Source: Paractinoplanes bogorensis
GTDB lineage: Bacteria > Actinomycetota > Actinomycetes > Mycobacteriales > Micromonosporaceae
Direction of reading: 5' to 3'
Length of the DNA: 64,000 bases
NCBI RefSeq assembly: GCF_018829635.1
Contig: NZ_JAHKKG010000009.1
Span: 310,001 to 374,000, forward strand
Made by a program: the position numbers and the translations under genes. The first letter of the stretch is position 1. Every line of letters begins with the position of its first letter. The notes under the pieces are model-generated. The model made no database searches, was not told where the DNA came from, and saw only the letters and a program-made list of their open reading frames with translations. Shown here one piece after another: positions 1 through 8,197 of this stretch.

Positions 1-163
1 GCAGTTCGGCCACCGCGAGGGCGGCGTCGGCGGGCATCAGCCGTACGCGTCGAAGCTGTGCCCAGACCGGATGACCCGGTGGCGCCCCGGCCGCCTCGAG
101 AACCTCCTCGGCCCGGCGCAGCAGAGGCAGGGCGGAGTCGAGCACCTGGTCGAGCCGGTCCAT
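1..163 (-). CDS. Hypothetical ESX-cluster protein, N-terminal part only
   Basis: Only the first 54 codons are in the window; the gene runs off the left edge. It starts at an ATG whose A is the last base of the TGA of the gene before it (TGATG overlap), so the two are translationally coupled. The visible protein begins MDRLDQVLDSALPLLRRAEE and continues as an Ala/Leu/Arg-rich helical stretch with a PPGHPVW turn. I do not recognise a family. Its place behind YbaB-like and EspC-like genes suggests a small type VII secretion-associated operon; that role is inference. Confidence 0.6.
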   Translation of the reverse strand, partial: MDRLDQVLDSALPLLRRAEEVLEAAGAPPGHPVWAQLRRVRLMPADAALAVAEL

Positions 164-591
164 CACATCTCCCGGGTGAAGCGGCGTTCGACCGCCTCGT
201 CGGTCTCGGCGTAGTTTCGGCGGGCCTGGCGCACCGAGCCGGCCATCTCGCCCAGACGGACGGCGGCCGCCGACGCCTCGTGCGATCGCGCATCGAGCAC
301 GGCGATCCAGCGTTCCTGCAGAGCCCGCCCGACCCGCCCGGGCAGACCAGCGCCGTCAGACAGACCGGCCCCGCCGGACTGGCTCGCTCCACCGGACTGG
401 CTCGCTCCGATGGACTGGCTCGCCCCGCCGGACTGGCTCGCTCCGATGGACTGGCTCGCTCCGATGGACTGGCTCGCTCCGATGGCGGTGAACCCGCTGC
501 GACTCGGCGCGGCGGCGAGGGACGCCGCGTCGCGGGAGACGGCGGTCAGGGCGTCGGCGGCGTGGTCGAGGCGCTCGGCCAGCTCGTCCAT
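163..591 (-). CDS. EspC-like type VII secretion-associated small protein with internal GASQS repeats
   Basis: A 142-residue helical protein in two parts. Residues 1-35 are a helix (MDELAERLDHAADALTAV). Residues ~36-85 are a low-complexity run of six-residue GASQS(I/G) units. Residues ~88-142 form a second helical segment with an ERW turn and end with YAETD, which fits the YxxxD/E secretion signal of WXG100/EspC-type substrates. This layout resembles the EspC/WXG100-like small substrates of actinomycetes. It follows the YbaB-like gene with one base between stop and start and overlaps the next gene by one base. The repeat is unusual for such a small substrate. The export role is inferred from motif and context. 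Confidence 0.6.
   Translation of the reverse strand: MDELAERLDHAADALTAVSRDAASLAAAPSRSGFTAIGASQSIGASQSIGASQSGGASQSIGASQSGGASQSGGAGLSDGAGLPGRVGRALQERWIAVLDARSHEASAAAVRLGEMAGSVRQARRNYAETDEAVERRFTREM
370..484. repeat. 18-bp in-frame tandem repeat inside the EspC-like gene
   Basis: On the plus strand the unit GACTGGCTCGCTCCGATG recurs about six to seven times, alternating between ..CCGATG and ..CCGCCG variants. It encodes GASQSI/GASQSG on the minus strand. Units are nearly identical, which suggests recent slippage-type expansion that keeps the frame. Confidence 0.85.
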
Positions 592-592
592 C

Positions 593-919
593 TCAGGCCT
601 CCCCCAGTGGACGCAGCTTGCCGAAGATCTCGTCGTGCAGCTTTTCCCGGGCCCAACTGGCGGCCTCGGCGGCGCTGGTCACGGTGGCCTGCAACTCGCG
701 GGCGAACTCGGCCGCCTGGCGATGCTGCAGGCCGCCGTGGATCTGGATGCCGGCTATCCGGCCGGATGCGGTCACCGTGACCTCGATCGAGTCGTCGGGA
801 GAGTGGACCGAGACCTGATGGGCCTCAACCGCTCGTTCGTAGTCGTCGCGCAGCGCCTCAACACGTCGATGCCTTTCAATGGCCTCACCGATCCACGCCT
901 CGTCGATCTCTCGTGCCAT
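593..919 (-). CDS. YbaB/EbfC-like protein (ESX-associated)
   Basis: A 108-residue protein that begins with a charged helix (AREIDEAWIGEAIERHRRVEALRDDYERAV), followed by a beta-rich core (VSVHSPDDSIEVTVTASG, IAGIQIHG) and a C-terminal helix. This is the alpha-beta-beta-alpha pattern of YbaB/EbfC nucleoid-associated proteins. In actinomycetes, YbaB-like genes of this size often precede WXG100/EspC-like genes, as here. It is the first gene of a minus-strand operon and diverges from holB. DNA binding is family knowledge; the ESX link is from context. Confidence 0.7.
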   Translation of the reverse strand: MAREIDEAWIGEAIERHRRVEALRDDYERAVEAHQVSVHSPDDSIEVTVTASGRIAGIQIHGGLQHRQAAEFARELQATVTSAAEAASWAREKLHDEIFGKLRPLGEA

Positions 920-1014
920 ACCCGAGGCTCCTCACCGTGCGTCAGCGCGCCGTCGCGTACCGGGATCAGAAAGTACCTGGAAGAGTGACTTCTTCGCTAC
1001 GCCTGGTTTTCCAC

Positions 1015-1043
1015 TGTGGATAACTCCGGGGGCCTGTGGATGA
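1015..1043. promoter_or_regulatory. Two DnaA-box-like motifs in the ybaB/holB divergent promoter region
   Basis: The 165-bp region between the divergent YbaB-like and holB genes contains TGTGGATAA at 1015-1023 (a perfect TTATCCACA on the minus strand) and TGTGGATGA at 1035-1043. The motifs can be read directly; binding by DnaA is not shown. Similar motifs occur in three other divergent regions of this window. Confidence 0.4.
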
Positions 1044-1084
1044 CGGATGAGGTTTTGTCGGGGGTGCGCAATACCATCGGTCCC

Positions 1085-2278
1085 GTGAATGACGTCTTCA
1101 CCGATCTCGTCGGCCAGGCCGAGCCGGTCGCCACGCTGCGGTCGGCCGCCGCGGCTGCGGCCCGGGTGGTGGCCGGTGATCAGGTGCCCGCCGGGGCGAT
1201 GACCCACGCCTGGATCTTCACGGGTCCGCCCGGCAGTGGCCGATCGGTGGCCGCGCGCTCCTTCGCCGCGGCGCTCCAGTGCCAGCGCGACGGGGCCGGC
1301 TGCGGTGAGTGCCACGGCTGCCACACCACGTTGGGCAAGACCCATGCCGACGTACGGTTCGTGGTGCCCGAGGGTCTCTCGATCGGCGTCAACGAGATGC
1401 GGGCGCTGGTGCTGCGGGCGGCCAGCGCGCCGTCGGGCGGCCGGTGGCAGGTCGTTGTGATCGAGGATGCCGACCGGCTCACCGAGCAGGCGGGCAACGC
1501 GCTGCTCAAGGCGATCGAGGAGCCGCCGCCGCGCACGGTCTTCCTGCTCTGCACGCCGTCGACCCACCCCGACGACATCTCGGTGACGATCCGTTCGCGC
1601 TGCCGGGTGGTGGCGTTGCGGCAGCCGCCGGCCGACGCCGTGGCCGAGGTTCTGGTGCGCCGTGACGGCATCGCGCCCGACGTCGCTTCGTGGGCGGCGG
1701 CCGCGGCGCAGGGGCACGTCGGCCGGGCCAAGCGACTGTCCAACGACGCCGAGGCCCGTGGCCGGCGCGAGGCCGTGCTGTCGGTGCCCCGGCGGCTCAC
1801 CGGGGTGGGTGCCTGTTTCGAGGCGGCCAGCGCGCTGATCAAGTCGGCCGAGGCCGAGGCGGCGGAGTTGCTGATCGAGACCGACGCCGCCGAGCGGTCG
1901 GCCCTCGAGCAGGCCCTTGGCGCCGGCGGCACGGGCCGGGGCGCGGCCGGGGCGATGCGCGGGGCGGCGGGCCAGATCAAAGACCTGGAGAAGCGGCAGA
2001 AGTCGCGCGCCACGCGCTCGAAGCGGGACGCGCTCGACCGGGCGCTGGTCGACCTGGCCGGCTTCTACCGCGACGTGCTGGTCACCAACATGCGCGCGCC
2101 GGTCGGTGTGGTGCACACCGATGTGGCGTCGCAGTCCGAGGCCGCGGCGGGCAAGTGGTCGCCCGAGAGCGCGCTGCGACGGCTCGAGGCGGTGCTGGCG
2201 TGCCGCCAGGCGATCGACGAGAACGTCAAGCCCGAGATCGCCGTCGAGGCCATGATGCTCACCCTCTGGCGCGGCTGA
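1085..2278 (+). CDS. holB: DNA polymerase III delta-prime clamp-loader subunit
   Basis: A 397-residue AAA+ clamp-loader subunit. It opens with the typical FTDLVGQ segment, then has a modified Walker A (GPPGSGRS, Arg in place of the catalytic Lys, as expected for delta-prime, which does not hydrolyse ATP). A zinc module follows (C-x6-C-x2-C-x2-C around CQRDGAGCGECHGC), then VVIEDADRLTEQAGNALLKAIEEPP and the SRC sensor motif. The GTG at 1085 is preferred because the family homology starts there; an in-frame ATG at 1016 would add 23 unlike residues. It loads the sliding clamp with tau/gamma and delta. The region after its stop is a repeat array. Confidence 0.93.
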   Translation: MNDVFTDLVGQAEPVATLRSAAAAAARVVAGDQVPAGAMTHAWIFTGPPGSGRSVAARSFAAALQCQRDGAGCGECHGCHTTLGKTHADVRFVVPEGLSIGVNEMRALVLRAASAPSGGRWQVVVIEDADRLTEQAGNALLKAIEEPPPRTVFLLCTPSTHPDDISVTIRSRCRVVALRQPPADAVAEVLVRRDGIAPDVASWAAAAAQGHVGRAKRLSNDAEARGRREAVLSVPRRLTGVGACFEAASALIKSAEAEAAELLIETDAAERSALEQALGAGGTGRGAAGAMRGAAGQIKDLEKRQKSRATRSKRDALDRALVDLAGFYRDVLVTNMRAPVGVVHTDVASQSEAAAGKWSPESALRRLEAVLACRQAIDENVKPEIAVEAMMLTLWRG

Positions 2279-3256
2279 AACCGCGAGCCGACCCAGCGCG
2301 GGCGAGTCGGCACGAGGCGGACCGGCGCGAGCCGAACCCCGCGCGAAGCGAGCCGGCGCGAGCCGAACCAGCGCGGGGGCGACCGACGCGAAGCGGACTG
2401 GCGCGAGGCTAAGCCGCGCGAAGCGAGCCGAACCCGCGCGGGACGAACCGACGCGAAGCGGACCGGCGCGGAGGCGAACCCGCGCGAAGCGAGCCGGTGC
2501 CAGCCGAACCAGCGCAGGGCGACCGACGCGAAGTGAACCGGCGCACGGCGAACTGGCGCAAGCCGAGCCGACGCGAAGTGAAGCGGCGCGAGCCGAACCC
2601 CGCGCGAAGCGAGCCGGTGCGAGCCGAACCAGCGCGAAGCGACTAGCGCGAAGCGAGCCGAACCAGCGCGGGACGAACCGACGCGAAGCGGACCGGCGCG
2701 GAGCCGAACCCGCGCGAACCGAGCCGTGCCAGCCGAACCAGCGCAGGGCGACCGACGCGAAGCGAAACCCCGCGCGAAGCGAACCGGCGCGAGCCGAACC
2801 AGCGCGGGGGCGACCGACGCGAAGCGGACCGGCGCGAGGCGAACCGGCGCGAGGCGAACCGGCGCGGAGCCGAACCCGCGCGAACCGAACCGGTGCCAGC
2901 CGAACCAGCGCAGGGCGACCGACGCGAAGCGAAACCCCGCGCGAAGCGAACCGGCGCGAGCCGAACCAGCGCGGGGGCGACCGACGCGAAGCGGACCGGC
3001 GCGAGGCGAACCCGCGCGAGGCGAACCCGCGCGAGGCGAACCCGCGCGAGGCGAACCCGCGCGAAGCGAACCCGCGCGAAGCGAACCCGCGCGAAGCGAA
3101 CCCGCGCGAAGCGAACCCGCGCGAAGCGAACCGGTGCCAGCCGAACCCGCGCGGGCAACCGGCGCGAGGCGAACTGGCGCGAGGCGAACTGGCGCGAGGC
3201 GAACTGGCGCGAGCCGAGCCAGACTGGCGCGAAGGCGAGCCGGCGCCGGGCGAGGG
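2279..3256. repeat. ~980-bp array of degenerate 15-bp repeats downstream of holB
   Basis: Immediately after the holB stop the DNA becomes a tandem array with consensus GCGCGARGCGAACCS, about 60 imperfect units, most regular at 3000-3130. A higher-order duplication of 167 bp is visible: about 120 identical bases starting near 2726 recur at 2893. Several frames on both strands are open only because the unit lacks stop triplets, and the predicted peptides are pure Arg/Ala/Gly/Ser or Arg/Val/Phe repeats, so I do not call a gene. The following 3257-3453 holds no gene I can support. Confidence 0.85.
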
Positions 3257-3453
3257 CTAATGGTCAAGGGTTGTTGCGCGGGTCGTGCGGGTCGGGCGCA
3301 GTTGGTCGGAGCGCCGCTCGATGGATCGGCCGAGAGGAAGCTCCGGAAGCGCAGCGCTCGGCGAGGCCAGCACGGGTCAAACCGGGGCCTGCGGTTAGCG
3401 CGGCAAGAATCGGCGCCCGGTCATCTCGCGATGCCTTTGGGAGGGGGATCTGG

Positions 3454-6135
3454 TCAGTTGCGGCTGTAGCGGGCGGGGCCGTCCGGGGTCTCGTCGTCGT
3501 TGATGCCGAGCAGCTCCGCCATCTCTTCGAGCGGCGGCTCCTCATCGCGCCCGTTCTGATGATGGGGCCGGCTCTCTGCGGTTGACGGATGGTCGGTCGA
3601 CTGCGTTGCGTCGCCCGGACCGATGATCGGCTGCGTCAAACCGTCCGGGGCAGTAACAGGCTGGGTGCGATCGGATGGGTCGATGATCGGCTGCGTGTGG
3701 CCGGCCGACTCGGTAACAGGCTGCGTGGGATCATCCGCCGCAGTGAGAGGCCGCCTGCGATCGGCCGACTCGGTAACAGGCTGCGTGGGATCGTTTGCCG
3801 CGGTAAGAGGCCGCCTGCGATCGGCCGACTCCGTAAGCGGCTGCGTGGGATCGTCCGCCGCGGTAAGAGGTCGCCTGGGATCGGCTGACTCCGTAAGCGG
3901 CTGCGTGGGATCGGCCGCCGCGGGGGACGGGGCGCGGCGGTCGTCGGGGCCTACTCGGCGGTCGGGGGTGGCGGTCAGGTCGGGGGCCTGCAGGTCGGGG
4001 CCCGGCGGCAAGTCGGTCGAGGCCGGCTCGGGATGGGTTGGCTCGGTGGCTCCCAGCAGCGGCGACAGGCGCTCGCCGACCGCCGTGGTGATCTCGGCCA
4101 GTGGCCGCGCCGCGTCGAGTACCAGGTAACGCTTGGGGTCGGCCGCGGCCAGGTCGAGGAACGCGTAGCGCACCCGCTCGTGGAAGGCCCTCGACTCGCT
4201 CTCGAGCCGGTCGGTGCCCTCGCCCCGGGCGTCGACCCGGTTGAGGCCCACGCCGGGGTCGACGTCGAGCAGCACGACCAGGTCGGGCTTGAGGCCGCCG
4301 GTGGCCCACGACGACAGCCAGGAGATCTCGGCGACCGGCAGCGTGCGGCCGGCGCCCTGGTAGGCCAGCGACGAGTCGACGTAACGGTCGCTGATCACCA
4401 CCGCGCCCCGGGCCAGCGCCGGCCGGACCACCGTGGCCACGTGGTGGGCGCGGTCGGCCGCGTAGAGCAGGGCCTCGGCCCGCGCCGACGGCGACTCGCT
4501 CTTGTCGAGTACCAGCTGGCGGATGCGGGCGCCGACGTCGGTCGCACCCGGCTCGCGGGTGACCACCACGTCGCGGCCCTGTTCACCCAACAAAGACGCG
4601 AGCCGGGTGACCTGGGTCGACTTGCCCGCGCCCTCGCCGCCCTCGAAGACGACGAAGATGCCGCTGCGGGTGAACTGCTCGTCCGGCGAGAGCGGCCGCC
4701 CCCGCATCGAACCCCACAGGTCGGCCAGCACCGGCACGCCGCGCTTGTCGTCCATCTGGCGGAACGAGCCGATGCCCACGAACACGCCGATCGCGCCCGC
4801 GACCAGCAGCAGCACGCGGGTCGAGGAGACGTCGAAGGCCAGCGGCCCGAGCTCGACCCGGCGGGAGCTGCCCAGACCGACCAGGAAACCGGCCAGCGTG
4901 ATGGCGAGCAGCAGCACCATCCGCACGCCGATCTGAACAACCGCGAACACCCTTCCCCGTACGGCGTCGTCGACCTCGCCGTAAAGGAGGGTCGTGCCGG
5001 CCAGGAACGCCATGCCCGCGCCCGCGCCGACCAGCAGCGCGCCCACGAGGGCCATGGAGAGGTGGAACGCGACGCCCAGGAACATCACCGAGCCGCTGGC
5101 CAGCACGATGCTCATGCCGAACCAGCGGCGGCGGGACAGGTCCCGGATGATCATCGGGCCGAGACCGATGCCGACCGCGAGCCCCATGAAGATGGTGCCG
5201 AAGAGCAGGTAGAACGCGGCTTCACCGGCGCCCAGCGAGGTGGCGAAGGTCTTGGCGGCACCGATGACCACGCCGCCGGCCGCGAACGCGCCGAAGATGC
5301 CGAGCACCAGACCGCGTACGAGCGGAGTGGTCCCGATGTATTTCCAGCCGTCGAGGAACTGACGGGTCATGCTCTGCTGCTGGGCCGCCTGCTGCCGCTG
5401 TTCGCTCTTGCCGCCGATCTCCTTGATGCCGAAGAAGACGGTGAGCGCCGTGGCCAGGCGGGAGATCGCGTTCATGTAGAGCGCGAGCTGCACCGGCGCG
5501 GCCCAGTCGGGCAGGGTGGCGCCGGACTGTTGCAGACCGGCGGTCAGGGCGGAGAGCACCAGGGCGGCCAGGATCGGCGTGATCCCGTACGTGGTCACGA
5601 GCGTGAGTTGGTTGGAAACCTCGATCCGCGACTTGGGGATGAGGTTGGGTACGGCTGCTTCCTTGGCCGGGATCCAGATCAGCGTGATCGTCTCGCCGAT
5701 GAAGGTGGCGATGGTGGCCCACAGCACGGTGACGCCGGGCGACCCGCCGAACAGCGGGACGAGCGGGATCGAGCCGTAGAACACGAACCGGATCAGGTCG
5801 GTGATGACCATCGTGTAGCGCCGGTCGAACCGGTCGGCGAAGACGCCCGCGATCGGGCCGAGCAGCAGGGCGGGCAGCAGGCGGACGGCGATGGTGCCAC
5901 CGAACGCGGCGCCCTGGCCGACGCTGCTGTCGAACTGGGCCGCGGCGAAGATGCCGGTGGCCAGCAGGCCGATCCAGTCGCCGAACGAGGCGAGGCCGAG
6001 GACGAGCCAGAGGCGACGGAACGGCCGGATGCGTAGCACCGATCGCAGCGCCGCCGCGCCCGACAGGTCGACCGGGCCGGTTTCCCGCTTTTCGGTGTCG
6101 ATGGCCGTACCTCCCGTGATTACTGCAGGGTGCAC
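3454..6135 (-). CDS. tmk: Fused MFS transporter / thymidylate kinase with repetitive C-terminal tail
   Basis: An 893-residue three-part protein. Residues ~25-470 are a 12-helix major facilitator domain (FGDWIGLLATGIF, GVFADRFDRR loop). Residues ~490-695 are dTMP kinase, which makes dTDP from dTMP: P-loop EGGEGAGKST, TREPG, DRYVDSSLAYQG and a LID-type Arg-rich segment (RVDARGEGTDRLE). Residues ~700-893 are a hydrophilic tail of TQP(L/V)TESADRRRPLTAAD-like repeats ending in an acidic stretch and RYSRN. MFS-Tmk fusions are known in actinobacteria; what the MFS half carries is unknown. The GTG at 6135 is uncertain. A GGGAGG follows inside the predicted N-terminus with no standard start at normal spacing, so a leaderless transcript is possible. 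Confidence 0.88.
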   Translation of the reverse strand: MHPAVITGGTAIDTEKRETGPVDLSGAAALRSVLRIRPFRRLWLVLGLASFGDWIGLLATGIFAAAQFDSSVGQGAAFGGTIAVRLLPALLLGPIAGVFADRFDRRYTMVITDLIRFVFYGSIPLVPLFGGSPGVTVLWATIATFIGETITLIWIPAKEAAVPNLIPKSRIEVSNQLTLVTTYGITPILAALVLSALTAGLQQSGATLPDWAAPVQLALYMNAISRLATALTVFFGIKEIGGKSEQRQQAAQQQSMTRQFLDGWKYIGTTPLVRGLVLGIFGAFAAGGVVIGAAKTFATSLGAGEAAFYLLFGTIFMGLAVGIGLGPMIIRDLSRRRWFGMSIVLASGSVMFLGVAFHLSMALVGALLVGAGAGMAFLAGTTLLYGEVDDAVRGRVFAVVQIGVRMVLLLAITLAGFLVGLGSSRRVELGPLAFDVSSTRVLLLVAGAIGVFVGIGSFRQMDDKRGVPVLADLWGSMRGRPLSPDEQFTRSGIFVVFEGGEGAGKSTQVTRLASLLGEQGRDVVVTREPGATDVGARIRQLVLDKSESPSARAEALLYAADRAHHVATVVRPALARGAVVISDRYVDSSLAYQGAGRTLPVAEISWLSSWATGGLKPDLVVLLDVDPGVGLNRVDARGEGTDRLESESRAFHERVRYAFLDLAAADPKRYLVLDAARPLAEITTAVGERLSPLLGATEPTHPEPASTDLPPGPDLQAPDLTATPDRRVGPDDRRAPSPAAADPTQPLTESADPRRPLTAADDPTQPLTESADRRRPLTAANDPTQPVTESADRRRPLTAADDPTQPVTESAGHTQPIIDPSDRTQPVTAPDGLTQPIIGPGDATQSTDHPSTAESRPHHQNGRDEEPPLEEMAELLGINDDETPDGPARYSRN
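3705..3915. repeat. 60-bp in-frame repeats encoding the Tmk tail
   Basis: About 3.5 copies of a 60-bp unit beginning GGCTGCGTGGGATCNTCCGC lie in exact register (20 residues per unit). They are flanked on the plus-strand-left side by degenerate 30-bp half units encoding TQPI(I/V).PSD. The repeat keeps the reading frame. Confidence 0.85.
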
Positions 6136-6231
6136 TCTATCGGGCGGTGCGAAGTCCCCCGGTTACCCACGTTCGGGTATCGAATAAGTGAAGAGGTTTC
6201 GCATAACTCACGACGGCGATACGGTGCTGGC
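6136..6231. promoter_or_regulatory. Divergent intergenic region between the MFS-Tmk fusion and the aldolase
   Basis: A 96-bp stretch that must hold the promoters of both divergent genes. It is locally AT-richer than its surroundings (CGGGTATCGAATAAGTG, AGGTTTCGCATAAC), but I cannot assign -35/-10 boxes with confidence. Confidence 0.4.
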
Positions 6232-7437
6232 GTGAGCGCCGACCGCAGTGCCCTGAAGGAGCGGCTCGACCGGGCCACCGCCCATCTCGAGACCCCGGTC
6301 GCGGCCGTCGACCTGGCCGCCTTCGACGACAACGCCGATCAATTGGTGGCGCGTGCCCACGGCAAGCCGTTGCGCGTCGCGAGCAAGTCGGTGCGATGCC
6401 GCACGCTGCTGGAACGCGTGCTGGCGCGACCCGGCTGGCACGGCGTGATGGCCTACACGTTGCCCGAGGCGATCTGGCTGGTACGCGCCGGGTTGACCGA
6501 TGACGTGCTGGTCGCCTACCCCACGGTCGACCGCACCGCGATCCGCGAGCTGACCACCGACGCCAAGCTGGCCGAAGCCATCTCGATCATGGTGGACCAT
6601 CCGTCCCACCTCGATCTGGTCGACCAGGTCACTCCGCCGGGCGACCGTCCGCCCGTACGGCTGTGTCTGGATCTCGACTCGTCGTGGCGCCCGGCCGGCC
6701 CGTTACATGTCGGCGTCCGCCGCTCCCCCGTCCACTCCGCGGGTCAGGCCTCGGCCCTCGCCCGCCGGATCACCGCGCGCCCCGGTTTCCGGCTGGTCGG
6801 CATGATGTCGTACGAGGCCCAGATCGCCGGCCTCGGTGACCTGCCACCCGGCCAGGCCCTGCGCGGCCGGGTCATCCGGCTCATGCAGTCGCGCTCGTTC
6901 CCCGAGATCGTCGAGCGCCGCGCCGCGGCCGTGGCCGCCGTCCGGGAGCATGCCGACCTCGAGTTCGTCAACGCGGGCGGCACCGGCAGCGTCGAGGCGA
7001 CCGGCGCCGACCCGGTGGTCACCGAGGTCACCGCCGGTTCCGGGCTGTACGGCCCGACGCTGTTCGACGCCTACTCGGCCTGGCGCCCGACGCCGGCCGC
7101 GTTCTTCGCGCTCAGCGTCGTTCGCCGCCCGGCGCCACGGATCGCCACCGTGCTCGGCGGCGGCTGGATCGCCTCGGGACCGGCCGAGACCAGCCGCCAG
7201 CCGACCCCGTGGCTGCCCGCGGGCCTGAGCTTCAAGGCGGACGAGGGTCCCGGCGAGGTGCAGACGCCGCTGGTCGGCGCGGTGGCCGACACGCTGCGGC
7301 CGGGCGATCGGGTGTGGTTCCGTCACGCCAAGGCCGGCGAGCTGTGCGAGCACGTCAACCAGCTTCAACTGGTCGACGGCGAGTCAGCGACGCCGGCCCC
7401 GACGTACCGGGGGGAGGGTCATGCCTTCCTGGGCTGA
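6232..7437 (+). CDS. Amino acid deaminase/aldolase, alanine-racemase-fold PLP enzyme
   Basis: A 401-residue protein of the fold-type III PLP group that includes D-threonine aldolase and D-serine dehydratase. The N-terminal barrel begins with TPVAAVDLAAFDDNADQLV and has the putative PLP lysine at residue ~52 in RVASKSVRC. Later parts include LCLDLDSSWRP, GMMSYEAQIAG, FVNAGGTGSVE and a C-terminal metal-site-like segment (VWFRHAKAGELCEHVN: His, Cys and His as in D-serine dehydratase-like enzymes). The GTG at 6232 fits the start of the conserved region; an upstream GTG at 6130 would overlap the divergent gene. The substrate cannot be read from sequence. It is probably monocistronic. Confidence 0.82.
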   Translation: MSADRSALKERLDRATAHLETPVAAVDLAAFDDNADQLVARAHGKPLRVASKSVRCRTLLERVLARPGWHGVMAYTLPEAIWLVRAGLTDDVLVAYPTVDRTAIRELTTDAKLAEAISIMVDHPSHLDLVDQVTPPGDRPPVRLCLDLDSSWRPAGPLHVGVRRSPVHSAGQASALARRITARPGFRLVGMMSYEAQIAGLGDLPPGQALRGRVIRLMQSRSFPEIVERRAAAVAAVREHADLEFVNAGGTGSVEATGADPVVTEVTAGSGLYGPTLFDAYSAWRPTPAAFFALSVVRRPAPRIATVLGGGWIASGPAETSRQPTPWLPAGLSFKADEGPGEVQTPLVGAVADTLRPGDRVWFRHAKAGELCEHVNQLQLVDGESATPAPTYRGEGHAFLG

Positions 7438-7453
7438 CGCCGGGACAAGCGGG

Positions 7454-8083
7454 TCAGCTGGTCACGGCGCGGTGCAGGTACTCCCGGATCAGCGTCTTGG
7501 CCTCGGTCAGCACGGCCTCGTCGCCGCCCGTGTCGCGCCGGAACGCCAGCTTGATCAGCGCGTCCGCCGCCTCGACCGAAACCTCGAGCGAGAACCGCAG
7601 TCGTGCCCTGTCCATCAGCTGGAACTGGTCGACCAGCAGCTCGGCCAGGCGCTCGGCGATGACCGCGTTGTTGTCGCGCTCGACGTCGAGCAGGTGCACG
7701 TCGACCACGTCGCCGAAGTGCAGCGTGCGGAAGCCGGGCACCGTGCGGTGCATCTGGATGAAGATGTCGATGGCCGCGTCGACGCCGTCCCACCAGTGGG
7801 CGAACGTCTCGCTGCCGAATCGATCGGACAGCCCCTGCAGGTAGGCGTCCATGTTGCGCATGGCCAGCGCCTGGACGATCGCCCGCTTGTCGGGGAAGAA
7901 CTGGTAGACCGAGCCGATGGCGACCTCGGCGCGCTCAGCCAGAAGCGTGGTGGTCAGGCCCTCATAGCCGACCTCGTCCACGAGCTCGGCGCAGGCGTCG
8001 AGCATGCGCTGGACCCGGGCAACGCTTCTGCCCTGCACCGGGACACGCCGCAGCGGCCCGGTGGTGACGGTTGGTGTCGACAC
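7454..8083 (-). CDS. TetR/AcrR-family transcriptional regulator
   Basis: A 209-residue one-component repressor. Residues ~22-72 are the TetR helix-turn-helix (RMLDACAELVDEVGYEGLTT, then VAIGSVYQFFPDKRAIVQAL), where GSVYQFFPDK is the family signature. The rest is an all-helical ligand-binding/dimer domain. It diverges from the lactone-oxidase gene across 114 bp, so that gene and its own promoter are the obvious candidate targets. The ligand is unknown. Start is a GTG. Confidence 0.9.
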   Translation of the reverse strand: MSTPTVTTGPLRRVPVQGRSVARVQRMLDACAELVDEVGYEGLTTTLLAERAEVAIGSVYQFFPDKRAIVQALAMRNMDAYLQGLSDRFGSETFAHWWDGVDAAIDIFIQMHRTVPGFRTLHFGDVVDVHLLDVERDNNAVIAERLAELLVDQFQLMDRARLRFSLEVSVEAADALIKLAFRRDTGGDEAVLTEAKTLIREYLHRAVTS

Positions 8084-8197
8084 GCGTCGCCACTCCCTCT
8101 CAGCAGTGATAATCGGAACGTTACTCGGATCAACGAGCGAGGGGCATCGACGGGACGCGCGGTGCGGCTGTCCGCTCGTACGGAGGACAAGGCCTGA

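Noticed and set aside
1015..1043. An origin of replication near the DnaA-like boxes
   Set aside because: Only two boxes, no AT-rich unwinding region and no dnaA/dnaN/gyrB genes nearby.
2065..3267. A 400-codon open frame on the minus strand across the 15-bp array and the holB 3' end
   Set aside because: It is open only because the repeat lacks stop triplets; it overlaps holB in antisense, has no ribosome site, and its peptide is a monotonous Arg-rich repeat.
3290..3390. tRNA-like D-arm (GCGC-AGTTGGTCGGA-GCGC) with a GGTCAAACC further on
   Set aside because: The spacing between D-arm and T-arm is about twice that of a tRNA, and no anticodon stem or acceptor stem can be formed.
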